A stretch of DNA of 64,000 nt from Pseudomonas sp. TH31 (GCF_016650815.1 NZ_JAEKEZ010000022.1:62001-126000); one strand, 5' to 3'. Numbered from the stretch's first letter, positions 36,165 through 46,183 are shown. Program-made: numbers and translations. Notes: a model not told the origin generated them from the letters alone.

Positions 36165-37529
36165 ATGAAAATAACAATGAGTCTGTTCCATGCCGGTGTT
36201 CTGGGGCTTTCGCTGTTGGCCAGCGCGGTCATGGCGGCGGTCCCTGCTGCCGAAGCCGACAAGCTGGGCAAAAGCCTGACGCCGATGGGGGCCGAGATGG
36301 CGGGTAACGCCGACGGTTCGATCCCGGCCTGGAAACCGCTGCCGAAAAATGCCGGTACGGTCGACAGCAAAGGCTTCCTGTCCGACCCTTACGCCAGCGA
36401 AAAACCGCTGTTCACCATCACTGCACAAAACGTTGACCAATATAAGGACAAGCTTGCGCCGGGCCAGTACGCGATGTTCAAGCGCTACCCGGACACGTTT
36501 AAAATGCCGGTCTACCCGTCTCATCGCGGCGCCACAGTGCCGGATGACGTGTTTGCCGCCATCAAAAAGAATGCCACGACCACCAACCTGGTCGCCGGCG
36601 GCAACGGTCTGGAAAACTTCGAAACTGCGGTACCGTTCCCGATCCCGAAAACCGGTCTGGAAGTCATCTGGAACCACATCACCCGCTACCGCGGTGGCAG
36701 CGTGACCCGCCTCGTGACCCAGGCGACGCCACAGACCAATGGCTCGTTCAGCCTGGTGTATTTCCAGGATCAGTTCGTGTTTCGCGACAAGATGAGGGAC
36801 TACGACCCGAAAAATCCGGGCAACGTCCTGTTCTACTTCAAGCAGAAAGTGACCGCGCCGGCCCGTCTGGCAGGTACCGTACTGTTGGTGCACGAGACCC
36901 TTGACCAGGTGAAGGAGCCTCGCAAGGCCTGGGTCTACGCCACTGGCCAGCGCCGTGTGCGTCAGGCACCGCAAGTGTCCTACGACGGCCCGGGCACAGC
37001 CGCGGATGGCCTGCGCACATCCGACAACCTGGACATGTACAACGGGGCACCGGATCGTTATGACTGGGCGCTCGAAGGCAAGAAGGAAATGTACATTGCC
37101 TCCGACAGCTACAAGATCGATTCGCCGACTCTCAAGTACACCGACATCATCAAGGCCGGCCATATCAACCAGGACCTGACGCGTTACGAGCTGCGCCGGG
37201 TCTGGCATGTGGTGGCAACCTTGAAGCCGGGTCAGCGTCATATCTACGCCAAGCGTGACTTCTTCATCGACGAAGATACCTGGCAGGCAGCCGTCATCGA
37301 CCATTACGACGGTCGCGGTCAACTGTGGCGCGTGGCCGAAGCCCATGCCGAGGATTACTACGACAAGCAAGTGCCGTGGTATGCACTGGAAGTCCTGTAC
37401 GACCTGCAATCGGGCCGCTACCTGGCACTGGGCATGAAGAACGAAGAGAAGCAGGCGTATGACTTCGGCTTTTCTGCCAGCAAAAGTGAATTCCAGCCGG
37501 GCAACCTGGGCCAGGATGGTATTCGCTAA
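36165..37529 (+). CDS. DUF1329 domain-containing protein
   Basis: The 454-residue precursor has a signal peptide (ISLFHAGV-type, MKITMSLFHAGVLGLSLLASAVMAA). The mature domain has the DUF1329 features, with LTPMGAEMAGNADGSIPAW, RYRGGSVTR and YDWALEGKKEMYI. It is predicted to be periplasmic, partnering the DUF1302 barrel. The LolA-like fold is known for related proteins. It is followed by a terminator. Confidence 0.9.
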   Translation: MKITMSLFHAGVLGLSLLASAVMAAVPAAEADKLGKSLTPMGAEMAGNADGSIPAWKPLPKNAGTVDSKGFLSDPYASEKPLFTITAQNVDQYKDKLAPGQYAMFKRYPDTFKMPVYPSHRGATVPDDVFAAIKKNATTTNLVAGGNGLENFETAVPFPIPKTGLEVIWNHITRYRGGSVTRLVTQATPQTNGSFSLVYFQDQFVFRDKMRDYDPKNPGNVLFYFKQKVTAPARLAGTVLLVHETLDQVKEPRKAWVYATGQRRVRQAPQVSYDGPGTAADGLRTSDNLDMYNGAPDRYDWALEGKKEMYIASDSYKIDSPTLKYTDIIKAGHINQDLTRYELRRVWHVVATLKPGQRHIYAKRDFFIDEDTWQAAVIDHYDGRGQLWRVAEAHAEDYYDKQVPWYALEVLYDLQSGRYLALGMKNEEKQAYDFGFSASKSEFQPGNLGQDGIR

Positions 37530-37553
37530 GCGGTAATCAGAGGCCGCATCCTC

Positions 37554-37588
37554 GAAAAACGCCCCGACTGGTTCGGGGCTTTTTTTTG
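37554..37588 (+). terminator. Rho-independent terminator after the DUF1329 gene
   Basis: GCCCCGA-CTGG-TTCGGGGC followed by TTTTTTTT. Confidence 0.88.
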
Positions 37589-37598
37589 GGGAAAAACA

Positions 37599-37690
37599 TC
37601 AAAAGATCGTCCGAACGCGGCCCGAGCCTTCGGCAGCTCTTGCGGGTATACGCCGATCCCATGTAGGAGCTGCCGAAGGCTGCGATTTTT
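37599..37690. repeat. REP palindrome, variant with CCGAACGCGGCCCGAGCC insert
   Basis: The right arm GTAGGAGCTGCCGAAGGCTG pairs with CCTTCGGCAGCTCTTGC. The left arm contains ATCGTCCGAACGCGGCCCGA, also in the copy at 11289-11396, instead of the usual GATCGCAG. Confidence 0.8.
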
Positions 37691-37839
37691 TCACTGATAC
37701 GGATGTATCAAAAGCCTGACACCTTTGGTTGTATTCTTTTTGTAGCCATTTGTAGCAACAACCTTCAATAGCGCTCCGTTTACCGCTAGTCTGCGGACAT
37801 CTGCAACGCCGCCAACAGCAATTCAAACAAGAGCCGGCC

Positions 37840-40576
37840 ATGACTGATCTGTCCCCACTTCCGGGTCCTGCAAACGTTGCCGTCGCGGCACTGGATGGGC
37901 GTTTCTTCCAGCCCCCGTTGCCCGACGGCCATGTGTTGCGACCTCGCCTGTGCGAACGCCTGAGAGCGGGGCTGGGTGGCCGGCTGTTGCTGGTCAGCGC
38001 CCCGGCGGGTTTCGGCAAGAGTTCGTTGGCAGTGGAGTTCTGTCAGAGCCTGCCGGCCCATTGGCAAAGTCTTTGGCTGGGTTTGAGCCCGCGGGACAAC
38101 GATCCGGGGCGTTTCCTCGAGCGACTGCTCGAAGGCCTTCAGGACTATTTTGCGCAACTGGGCAGCAAGGCGCTCGGGCTGCTGAAAATGCGTCAGCGCC
38201 ATCAACCGTTCGCTTTCGAAGAATGGCTGGACGGTTTGCTGGATGAGCTGGCCGTGCACCTGTCGCCGAGTACGCCCTTGCTGCTGGTGCTGGATGACTA
38301 CCATTTGGCCCAGGGACCGGTGCTCGATCGTTGTCTGCAATTTTTTCTCAATCACCTGCCCGATGGCCTGCTGGTCATGGTCACCAGTCGGCAACGTCCT
38401 GACTGGCACCTGGCGCGACTGCGGCTGTCGCGGCAACTGCTCGAACTGCATGAGCAAGACCTGCGCCTGACCCGTGACGAAGCCCTGACCCTGCTGAATC
38501 GCCACTGCAGTTCATTGCGCGGCGAGGCGCTGGAAAACCTGATCCTGCGCAGTGAAGGCTGGGTGGCCGGCCTGCGCTTCTGGCTGCTGGCGGCGTCCGA
38601 AGTCGGCAATGAGGGTGCGTTGCCGCAGTCGCTGCACGGCGGGGAAGGGCTGATCCGCGATTACTTGCTGGAAGAAGTCATCGATTGTTTACCCGCCGAA
38701 GTGCAGGCATTCCTCTATGACACGGCGCCTCAGGAGCGATTCTGCAGCGAGTTGTGTGACGCCGTGCGCGAGGCCCATGACAGCGCCGAGATCCTGCGTT
38801 TCCTGCTGGCCCATCAGATTTTCCTGGTGCCGCTGGACGAACACGGTCATTGGTACCGTTATCACCATTTGTTTTCCGACTTGCTGCGTACCCGGCCCAC
38901 AACCCAGGCCCTGGTGCCGGCCGCGAGCCTGCATTTGCGCGCCTGTCGCTGGTTCAACGCCCAAGGGCTACTCGATGAAGCGGTGGAGCAGGCCTTGCGC
39001 GCCGGGCACCTGGATGTCGCGGCGAACCTGGTGCAAAACCTGTCGGAAGAACAGCTGCTGGCGGAGCAAAACGTTGGCATGCTGCTGCGCTGGAAAATGG
39101 ACTTGCCCGACAGCCTGCTGATCAGCACACCACGGCTGATTGTGCTGTACAGCTGGGCGCTGGGGCTGGCCTGTCAGCTGGACGCTGCCGAGGAACTGGC
39201 CAATCACTTGAGTCGCTTCCTGCCAGCGCCGTCGGCTACGGCGCAGAAGTCCATGCTGGCGCAATGGCTGGCCCTGAGCGGCATCATCGCCCGGGGGCGC
39301 GGCAATCGTGAACTGACGCTGCTTTATTGCAGCGAAGCGTTGGAGAGCCTGCCTGCCAAGCGTTACGGCCAACGGTTGATGTGTCTTTCAACCTTGTCCA
39401 ACCTGGCCATTGCCGACGGCGACTTGTGGCATGCCCGGGGGTTGAACCGTGAATCCCTGGAACTGGCGCAGCGCGTGGGCAATCCACTATTCGAAGCCCT
39501 CGCGCATTACGATCGCGCTCGAGTGTTGCAGGCCCGGGGAAATCCTGCGTTCACTGGATGAGGTCCGTCAGGGGTTGCAACGCCTGCACGGGTTATCGCC
39601 GCAACGACTTTATGCGGTACGGGCCCGTCTGGTCTTGTATGAAGGCTTCCTGCTGGCCCTGCGTTTGCAACCAGACGCCGCACGGTTACGTTTGCAGGCC
39701 GGATTGAGCGAAGCGCGAGCCTGTCGCGACATCAGCGTATTGATCGGCCACTGTGTGATCGCCCGGCTCGAGGGCAGCGGCGGCGAGTTCGCCAAAGCCT
39801 TTGCCGAACTGGCCGAAGCCGAACGCTTGATGCACATCTGGGACGTACCGCCGATTTACTATCTGGCGATGATTACCCTGGTCAAATGCGAACTCTGGCT
39901 GGCCCAGGGCCGTACCGACCTGGCCGAAGCCTGGCTCACGCGACTGGGCCAGACCTACAACGGTGAAGGCGCCGCCGCCCCGCCGGAATTTCATCCACAA
40001 TTGCCATTGCATATCGAATTGCAGCAAGCCTTGCTGGAAGTGATTCAAGGGCAACCGATGCTGGCGGAAGGGCGATTGAATGCGCTGCTGGAGCATGGGC
40101 AGCAAACGGGCCGGCAGATGCTCAGCGTGATGGCGCTGACGCAAAAGGTCGCACTGTTACTGGCAGGCGGGCGAGAGCCCGAAGCGCGCAAGGCGTTAGC
40201 TCAGGCCTTGGAAGCAGCGGCCGGTGGCGTGCTGCAACCCTTTTACGGGTTACTGGCCGAACATCCGGACTGGTTGCGTGGGCAACTTCAGCTTTATGCA
40301 CAGACGGCTGTTTCGCAAAACCTCATGGAACAACTTCCCGCCGTGGCGTCACGTCCGGCCTTGGAGTTATCCCCAGGTACAGAACACCTCAGTACTCGCG
40401 AACTGGCCGTTTTACGACTGATCGCCCAAGGTTGTTCGAACCAGGAAATCAGCGACCAGTTGTTTATCTCCCTGCATACAGTGAAAACCCACGCCAGTCA
40501 TATCAACAGCAAGCTTGGGGTTGAGCGCAGGACACAAGCGGTGGCTCGGGCGAAGGAGCTCGGCGTGTTGGGGTGA
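37840..40576 (+). pseudogene. MalT-like LuxR family regulator, frameshifted
   Basis: A large ATP-dependent regulator of about 911 residues once repaired. The N-terminal STAND NTPase has a P-loop in VSAPAGFGKSSLAVEF (about residues 52-67) and LLVLDDYH (Walker B). A TPR-like middle follows, and the C-terminal LuxR helix-turn-helix reads LSTRELAVLRLIAQGCSNQEI. At 39536-39539 (GGGG) the frame slips by one base, so the product splits into an N-terminal part ending at 39561 and a C-terminal open frame. Either one G is extra or two bases are missing. It follows the DUF1329 gene; in P. putida the homologue PP_0767 is at the same place and is a likely activator of the locus. Confidence 0.85.
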
Positions 40577-40661
40577 GGTTTTTCATGAGGCGCAGGGGCA
40601 CAAATGGCTGGCGACATTTTGTGCCAAAATTGGCCATCTCCCGGTTCCCGAGCATGCCCAG

Positions 40662-41303
40662 ATGTCCCAGCAACCCACCCTCATCCGCGAAACCTTCCCC
40701 GTCGGCCCTTTGCAGTGCAACTGCACCATCATCGGCGACCCCGTCACCAAAAAAGCCATCGTCGTTGACCCGGGCGGCAATCACGAACTGATCCTGGCCC
40801 GCCTCGACGCTCTAGGTTTGAAGGTGGTCAGCATCATCCACACCCACGCGCACCTCGATCACTTCCTGGCTTCCGGCCAGTTGAAGGAGAAAACCGGCGC
40901 GACCTTGCACTTGCATAAAGAAGATCAATTCCTCTGGGACAACCTGGAGATGCAATGCCAGATGTTCGGCGTGCCTTACACACCGGTGCCGCCGCCGGAT
41001 CGCTGGTTGGCGGATGACGAAGAACTGGCCTGTGGTTGCGGTGTGGCGATTCACACGCCGGGGCATACGCCAGGTTCCATGAGTTTTTGGTTTTCAGAGG
41101 CTAAGCTGCTGATTGCCGGTGACACGTTGTTTCGGCGTGGGGTAGGGCGTACTGATTTGTGGGGCGGTGATCAGGCGACGATTGTGCGCTCGATCAAGCA
41201 GCGGCTGTATACCCTCGACGAGGAAGCCACCGTGGTGACCGGGCATGGTCCGGACACGTGTCTGGGCGATGAAATGCGCGGTAACCCCTTTGTTCGGGCA
41301 TGA
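40662..41303 (+). CDS. MBL-fold metallo-hydrolase (glyoxalase II-like)
   Basis: The 213-residue protein has the metal motif T-H-A-H-L-D-H (HxHxDH), GHTPGS, GDTLF and a final GHGPDT, all typical of hydroxyacylglutathione hydrolase-like enzymes. It likely hydrolyses thioesters; the substrate is not fixed. ATG at 40662 (MSQQPTLIRETFPVGPLQCN) is chosen by homology to the YcbL type. Confidence 0.9.
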   Translation: MSQQPTLIRETFPVGPLQCNCTIIGDPVTKKAIVVDPGGNHELILARLDALGLKVVSIIHTHAHLDHFLASGQLKEKTGATLHLHKEDQFLWDNLEMQCQMFGVPYTPVPPPDRWLADDEELACGCGVAIHTPGHTPGSMSFWFSEAKLLIAGDTLFRRGVGRTDLWGGDQATIVRSIKQRLYTLDEEATVVTGHGPDTCLGDEMRGNPFVRA

Positions 41304-41403
41304 CGGTCAGCGATTGAATTTTTTTCGTCTGCGATGATCCAACGCCCGCGATGGTCTTTTGCCAACGTCCGTTGCACCACAGAATGCAAAGTAGGAGCTC
41401 TTC

Positions 41404-42156
41404 ATGTTCACCACGCCTCGCTTGATTATTGTTGCTACCGCCGTGGCCTTGTTGGCCGGTTGCGCTTCACCCAATCCTTATGACAATCAGGGCCAGGCCG
41501 ACGGATCGTCTGGCGTGAGCAAAACCGCCAAGTACGGTGGGCTCGGCGCCCTGGCCGGTGCATTGGCCGGTGCTGCGATCGATCACAACAACCGTGGCAA
41601 GGGCGCGCTGATTGGCGCTGCTGTGGTAGGTGCCTCCGCTGCCGGTTACGGTTACTACGCCGACAAGCAGGAAGCCAAGCTGCGGGCCAGCATGGCCAAT
41701 ACCGGGGTTGAAGTGCAGCGCCAGGGCGATCAGATCAAGTTGATCATGCCGGGCAACATCACGTTCGCTACCGATTCGGCGAACATCGCTCCGAGCTTTT
41801 ATCAGCCGCTGAACAACCTGGCGGGCTCGCTCAAGGAGTTCAATCAGAACCAGATCGAGATTGTCGGCTTCACCGACAGCACCGGCAGCCGTCAGCACAA
41901 CATGGACCTGTCCCAGCGTCGGGCCCAGAGCGTGGCGACTTACCTGACGTCCCAAGGCGTGAGTGGCGCCAATCTGTCGGCACGCGGTGCCGGGCCGGAT
42001 AACCCGATTGCCAGCAACGGCGATGTCAATGGCCGGGCCCAGAACCGTCGGGTTGAAGTCAATCTGAAGGCGATTCCGGGTCAGCAGTATCAGCAACAGG
42101 GTCAGCCTGTTCAGCAGTACCAGCAGCAGGGTCAACCTGTTCAGCAATACCCGTAA
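41404..42156 (+). CDS. OmpA-family lipoprotein (YiaD-like) with a repetitive C-terminus
   Basis: The 250-residue precursor has a lipobox (LLAGCASP), a glycine-zipper stretch (GGLGALAGALAGAAIDH, GALIGAAVVGAS), and an OmpA domain with GNITFATDSANI, EIVGFTDSTGS and LSARGAG; it binds peptidoglycan while anchored in the outer membrane. The last 26 residues are two tandem copies of a QQYQQQGQPV unit, unusual for the family. A terminator follows. Confidence 0.9.
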   Translation: MFTTPRLIIVATAVALLAGCASPNPYDNQGQADGSSGVSKTAKYGGLGALAGALAGAAIDHNNRGKGALIGAAVVGASAAGYGYYADKQEAKLRASMANTGVEVQRQGDQIKLIMPGNITFATDSANIAPSFYQPLNNLAGSLKEFNQNQIEIVGFTDSTGSRQHNMDLSQRRAQSVATYLTSQGVSGANLSARGAGPDNPIASNGDVNGRAQNRRVEVNLKAIPGQQYQQQGQPVQQYQQQGQPVQQYP

Positions 42157-42179
42157 CAGCCTGACTGAACCCCAGGTCT

Positions 42180-42220
42180 AAAAGCCCGCCCGATTCTCAG
42201 CAGATCGGGCGGGCTTTTTT
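42180..42220 (+). terminator. Rho-independent terminator after the OmpA-family gene
   Basis: AGCCCGCCCGAT and ATCGGGCGGGCT form a stem followed by TTTTTT. Confidence 0.9.
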
Positions 42221-42240
42221 GTGTCGACAGTTCCGGCCCC

Positions 42241-42306
42241 TTCGCGAGCAAGCCCGCTCCCACATTTGGAATGCATTCCCCTGTGGGAGCGGGCTTGCTC
42301 GCGAAG
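42241..42306. repeat. REP palindrome (GTGGGAGCGGGCTTGCTCGCG family)
   Basis: TTCGCGAGCAAGCCCGCTCC and GGAGCGGGCTTGCTCGCGAA, with about 22 bases between them. Confidence 0.9.
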
Positions 42307-42337
42307 AGGCCGGCACAAATAACCAAACACTCAGCCA

Positions 42338-42378
42338 CAAAAAAGCCCCCGGACGATCTCTCATCCGAGGGCTTTTTG
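42338..42378 (-). terminator. Rho-independent terminator of zapG/yhcB
   Basis: On the minus strand AGCCCTCGGATG and CGTCCGGGGGCT pair imperfectly and are followed by TTTTTTG. It is 18 bases past the stop codon. Confidence 0.8.
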
Positions 42379-42395
42379 TGTAGCGCGAAACCTGA

Positions 42396-42830
42396 TTACT
42401 TCTTCAGGCCGTAATGCTCATCGAGCATGCCCGGCGCGTTAGGAGCTTTGGGGGCGTAGTCGCGAGGCGGCTCCTGATTGCGCGGCGGCGTCAGGCGCTC
42501 CCGTGGTGCCACGGCGGCATCGGCGTGCAAGGCAGCCAGCAGGCGTTGGCGAGTCTGCTCGTCCAGGGCCAGGCGGTTGGCACCCTCGGCGAGATGGTCC
42601 TGCACGTCCTGGTAGCTCGCAGTCAGTTTCTTGACCAGTGTTGCAGTGCTGTTGAAGTGGGTAACCACTTCGTTCTGATAACTGTCGAAACGTTCCTGAA
42701 TATCATCCAGCTGACGTTGCGTGCGGTTAGGCGCGGCATTCGGCACCAGACGAGCGACCAGGAATCCAAGGGCGACACCCACAACCAGGGCAAGAGTCGG
42801 CAACAACCAAACTAAGAGCGAGTGTTCCAC
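42396..42830 (-). CDS. zapG: YhcB/ZapG family (DUF1043) membrane protein
   Basis: The 144-residue protein has an N-terminal transmembrane helix (LLPTLALVVGVALGFLVARLV), a coiled-coil section (QRQLDDIQERFDSYQNEV) and a proline-rich, disordered tail ending YGLKK. YhcB/ZapG is an inner-membrane protein linked to cell division and envelope growth. GTG start at 42828-42830. Confidence 0.88.
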   Translation of the reverse strand: MEHSLLVWLLPTLALVVGVALGFLVARLVPNAAPNRTQRQLDDIQERFDSYQNEVVTHFNSTATLVKKLTASYQDVQDHLAEGANRLALDEQTRQRLLAALHADAAVAPRERLTPPRNQEPPRDYAPKAPNAPGMLDEHYGLKK

Positions 42831-42974
42831 GAGTCCTTCCTCTATAAACGGCTTTGCTTTACGTTAACGGCTCGAACCTGCGCTGTATACCGCGATTCAC
42901 TCGCAATAGATTGGCACAGACAATTTGCTAGACGAGTCGACCCGATTCGAGGTCACGGAGTTCCTTCCTTGCTT

Positions 42975-43604
42975 ATGCGCGAAACCCCTGTAGTGATTGA
43001 TGGCCCTGTCGGTCAGCTGGAAGCTTTGTACCTGGATAGCGACCAGCCCCGCGGCGTAGCGCTGATCTGCCATCCGAACCCGGTGCAGGGCGGCACGATG
43101 CTCAATAAAGTCGTCTCGACCTTGCAACGCACTGCCCGGGATGCCGGTTTGATTACCTTGCGCTTCAACTATCGCGGCGTCGGCGCCAGTGAAGGCAGCC
43201 ACGATATGGGCACTGGTGAAGTCGACGATGCCCAGGCCGCGGCCGAATGGCTGCGGGCCAAACACCCCGAGTTGCCACTGACCCTGTTCGGTTTCTCCTT
43301 CGGCGGTTTTGTTGCCGCAAGTCTCGGCGGCCGCCTGGAAGCCAAAGGCGAGCAGCTCAAGCATTTGTTCATGGTCGCGCCGGCGGTCATGCGCCTCGGC
43401 GATCAGGATCAACTACCCCAACTTGGCGAGTTGACCCTGATCCAGCCGGAAACCGACGAAGTGATCGATCCTCAACTCGTCTACGACTGGTCTGACAAAC
43501 TCGATCGCCCCCATGAGCTGCTGAAAGTGGCAGAATGCGGACACTTTTTTCATGGCAAGCTGACCGATCTCAAGGATCTGATCCTGCCGCGTCTTTCGAA
43601 TTGA
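42975..43604 (+). CDS. Alpha/beta hydrolase
   Basis: The 209-residue alpha/beta hydrolase has the nucleophile elbow GFSFGGF (Ser about residue 107), the ICHPNPVQGGTMLNK segment and a catalytic His in GHFFHGKL. The LTLIQPETDEVID part fits the usual acid residue. It belongs to the YfhR-like/UPF0227-type family and its substrate is unknown. ATG at 42975. It is followed 24 bases later by trpS and is probably cotranscribed. Confidence 0.85.
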   Translation: MRETPVVIDGPVGQLEALYLDSDQPRGVALICHPNPVQGGTMLNKVVSTLQRTARDAGLITLRFNYRGVGASEGSHDMGTGEVDDAQAAAEWLRAKHPELPLTLFGFSFGGFVAASLGGRLEAKGEQLKHLFMVAPAVMRLGDQDQLPQLGELTLIQPETDEVIDPQLVYDWSDKLDRPHELLKVAECGHFFHGKLTDLKDLILPRLSN

Positions 43605-43628
43605 TTGCAGTCTGACAAGCGATTACCC

Positions 43629-44984
43629 ATGACGACTCGTACCCGTATCCTCACCGGCATCACCACCACCGGCACGCCGCACCTGGGCAACTACGCCGGC
43701 GCCATCCGCCCGGCGATCATCGCCAGCCGTGACAGCAATGCCGATTCGTTCTACTTCCTGGCTGACTACCACGCCCTGATCAAATGCGATGACCCGCTGC
43801 GCATTCAGCGTTCGCGCCTGGAAATCGCCGCGACCTGGCTGGCCGGTGGCCTGGATGTCGACCGCGTGACGTTCTATCGCCAGTCCGACATCCCGGAAAT
43901 CCCCGAGCTGACCTGGCTGCTGACCTGCGTTGCCGCCAAGGGCCTGCTCAACCGCGCCCACGCCTACAAGGCCTCGGTGGACAAGAACGTCGAAACCGGC
44001 GAAGACCCGGATGCTGGCATTACCATGGGCTTGTACAGCTACCCGGTGCTGATGGCTGCGGACATTCTGATGTTCAACGCCCACAAAGTGCCGGTCGGTC
44101 GTGACCAGATCCAGCACGTGGAAATGGCCCGCGACATCGGCCAGCGTTTCAACCATCTGTTCGGTCAGGGCAAAGAATTCTTCACCATGCCCGAAGCGCT
44201 GATTGAAGAAAGCGTCGCCACACTGCCAGGCCTCGACGGTCGCAAGATGTCGAAGAGCTACGACAACACCATTCCGTTGTTTAGCAGCGCCAAGGAAATG
44301 AAAGACGCGATTTCGCGGATCGTCACCGACTCCCGCGCGCCGGGCGAAGCCAAAGATCCGGATAACTCGCATCTGTTCACCTTGTTCCAGGCTTTCGCCA
44401 CCCCGGCGCAGTCCGACGAATTTCGCAGTGAACTGTTGCAGGGCCTGGGTTGGGGCGAGGCGAAGAATCGTCTGTTCCAGTTGCTCGACCGCGAACTGGG
44501 CGAGCCCCGTGATCGCTATTACAAGCTGATTGAACGCCCGGCGGACCTGGAAGACGTCCTGCAGATCGGCGCCAAAAAGGCCCGCTCGGTGGCGACGCCG
44601 TTCCTCCATGAGCTGCGCGAAGCGGTCGGCCTGCGTTCTTTCGTTGCCCAGACCCAAGTCGCGGCGACCACCAAGAAGAAAGCCGCGAAAGCCGCGCGTT
44701 TCGTCAGCTTCCGCGAAGACGACGGCAGCTTCCGCTTCCGTCTGCTGGCCGCTGATGGCGAGCAACTGCTGCTGTCGCGCAACTTCGCTGACGGTAAAAC
44801 CGCCGGTCAGGTGACGAAGCAGCTGCAAGCGGGTCAGCCTCTGGACGTGCGCAGCGAAAAGATGAGCTTCAGCGTCTGGCTGGAAGGCGAGAGCGTTGCC
44901 GACAGCGCGACCTTCGCTGACAGCGCCGCCCGCGACGTCGCCATCGACGCCCTGCGCATTGCACTGACGCCAGTTCAGGAATAA
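43629..44984 (+). CDS. trpS: Tryptophan-tRNA ligase TrpS with extra C-terminal domain
   Basis: The 451-residue class I synthetase has HIGH-type TPHLGNYAGAIRPA (about residues 15-28) and KMSKS in GRKMSKSYDNTI; it charges tRNA(Trp). Standard TrpS is about 330-340 residues. Here a linker rich in K/A (TKKKAAKAARF) leads to about 95 extra residues, FVSFREDDGSFRFRLLAADG and on, which resemble the DUF1508/YegP fold. ATG at 43629 (MTTRTRILTGITTTGTPHLG). Confidence 0.92.
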   Translation: MTTRTRILTGITTTGTPHLGNYAGAIRPAIIASRDSNADSFYFLADYHALIKCDDPLRIQRSRLEIAATWLAGGLDVDRVTFYRQSDIPEIPELTWLLTCVAAKGLLNRAHAYKASVDKNVETGEDPDAGITMGLYSYPVLMAADILMFNAHKVPVGRDQIQHVEMARDIGQRFNHLFGQGKEFFTMPEALIEESVATLPGLDGRKMSKSYDNTIPLFSSAKEMKDAISRIVTDSRAPGEAKDPDNSHLFTLFQAFATPAQSDEFRSELLQGLGWGEAKNRLFQLLDRELGEPRDRYYKLIERPADLEDVLQIGAKKARSVATPFLHELREAVGLRSFVAQTQVAATTKKKAAKAARFVSFREDDGSFRFRLLAADGEQLLLSRNFADGKTAGQVTKQLQAGQPLDVRSEKMSFSVWLEGESVADSATFADSAARDVAIDALRIALTPVQE

Positions 44985-45075
44985 ATCTGCGGCTCGGCCC
45001 GACCAAGGGCTGATTGCCATTCTCACGGGCCGTCGCTACAGTGGCGGCCCGTTTTTGTTGCCTTGCTAACGAATT

Positions 45076-46170
45076 ATGACGCCCCTAGAACGATATCAAG
45101 CTGATCTGAAACGCCCGGACTTCTTCCATGACGCCGCGCAGGAAACTGCGGTGCGTCATTTGCAGCGCCTGTACGACGATCTGGTCGCGGCCTCGCACGT
45201 CAAGCCGGGCCTGTTCGGCAAACTGTTTGGCAAGAAAGACCAGGCGCCGGTCAAGGGCCTGTACTTCTGGGGCGGCGTTGGCCGTGGCAAGACCTACCTG
45301 GTCGACACGTTCTTCGAAGCCCTGCCGTTCAAGGAAAAGACTCGGACGCACTTCCACCGCTTCATGAAGCGCGTGCACGAAGAAATGAAGACCCTTGGCG
45401 GCGAGAGAAACCCGCTGACCATCATCGCCAAGCGCTTCTCCGACGAGTCGCGGGTGATCTGTTTCGATGAATTCTTCGTCTCTGACATCACCGACGCCAT
45501 GATCCTCGGCACGTTGATGGAAGAACTGTTCAAGAACGGCGTGACCCTGGTCGCGACCTCGAACATCGTGCCGGACGGTTTGTACAAGGACGGCCTGCAG
45601 CGTGCGCGCTTCCTGCCGGCCATTGCGCTGATCAAGCAGAACACCGACATTGTCAACGTCGACAGTGGCGTCGATTATCGTCTGCGTCACCTTGAGCAGG
45701 CCGAACTGTTCCACTTCCCGCTCGACGACGCATCCCACGAAAGCCTGCGCAAGAGCTTCCGGGCCCTGACGCCGGAATGCACGGCCGCTACCGAAAACGA
45801 CGTGTTGATGATCGAGAACCGCGAAATCCGTGCCTTGCGCACCTGTGATGACGTGGCCTGGTTCGACTTCCGCGAACTGTGCGACGGCCCGCGCAGCCAG
45901 AACGACTACATCGAACTGGGCAAAATCTTCCACGCCGTGTTGCTCAGCGGTGTCGAACAGATGAACGTCACCACCGACGACATCGCCCGACGCTTTATCA
46001 ACATGGTCGACGAGTTCTACGACCGTAACGTGAAGCTGATCATTTCTGCCGAAGTCGAGCTCAAAGACCTCTACACCGGCGGTCGTTTGAATTTCGAATT
46101 CCAGCGCACCCTCAGCCGTCTGCTGGAAATGCAGTCCCACGAATTCCTGTCCCGGGCGCACAAGCCGTAG
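45076..46170 (+). CDS. zapE: Cell division protein ZapE (AFG1-like ATPase)
   Basis: The 364-residue P-loop ATPase has Walker A GGVGRGKTYL and Walker B VICFDEFFVSD. ZapE interacts with the Z-ring under stress. It starts at ATG 45076 and stands alone, 91 bases after trpS, with its own terminator. Confidence 0.92.
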   Translation: MTPLERYQADLKRPDFFHDAAQETAVRHLQRLYDDLVAASHVKPGLFGKLFGKKDQAPVKGLYFWGGVGRGKTYLVDTFFEALPFKEKTRTHFHRFMKRVHEEMKTLGGERNPLTIIAKRFSDESRVICFDEFFVSDITDAMILGTLMEELFKNGVTLVATSNIVPDGLYKDGLQRARFLPAIALIKQNTDIVNVDSGVDYRLRHLEQAELFHFPLDDASHESLRKSFRALTPECTAATENDVLMIENREIRALRTCDDVAWFDFRELCDGPRSQNDYIELGKIFHAVLLSGVEQMNVTTDDIARRFINMVDEFYDRNVKLIISAEVELKDLYTGGRLNFEFQRTLSRLLEMQSHEFLSRAHKP

Positions 46171-46183
46171 AACGTTTCGGAAA

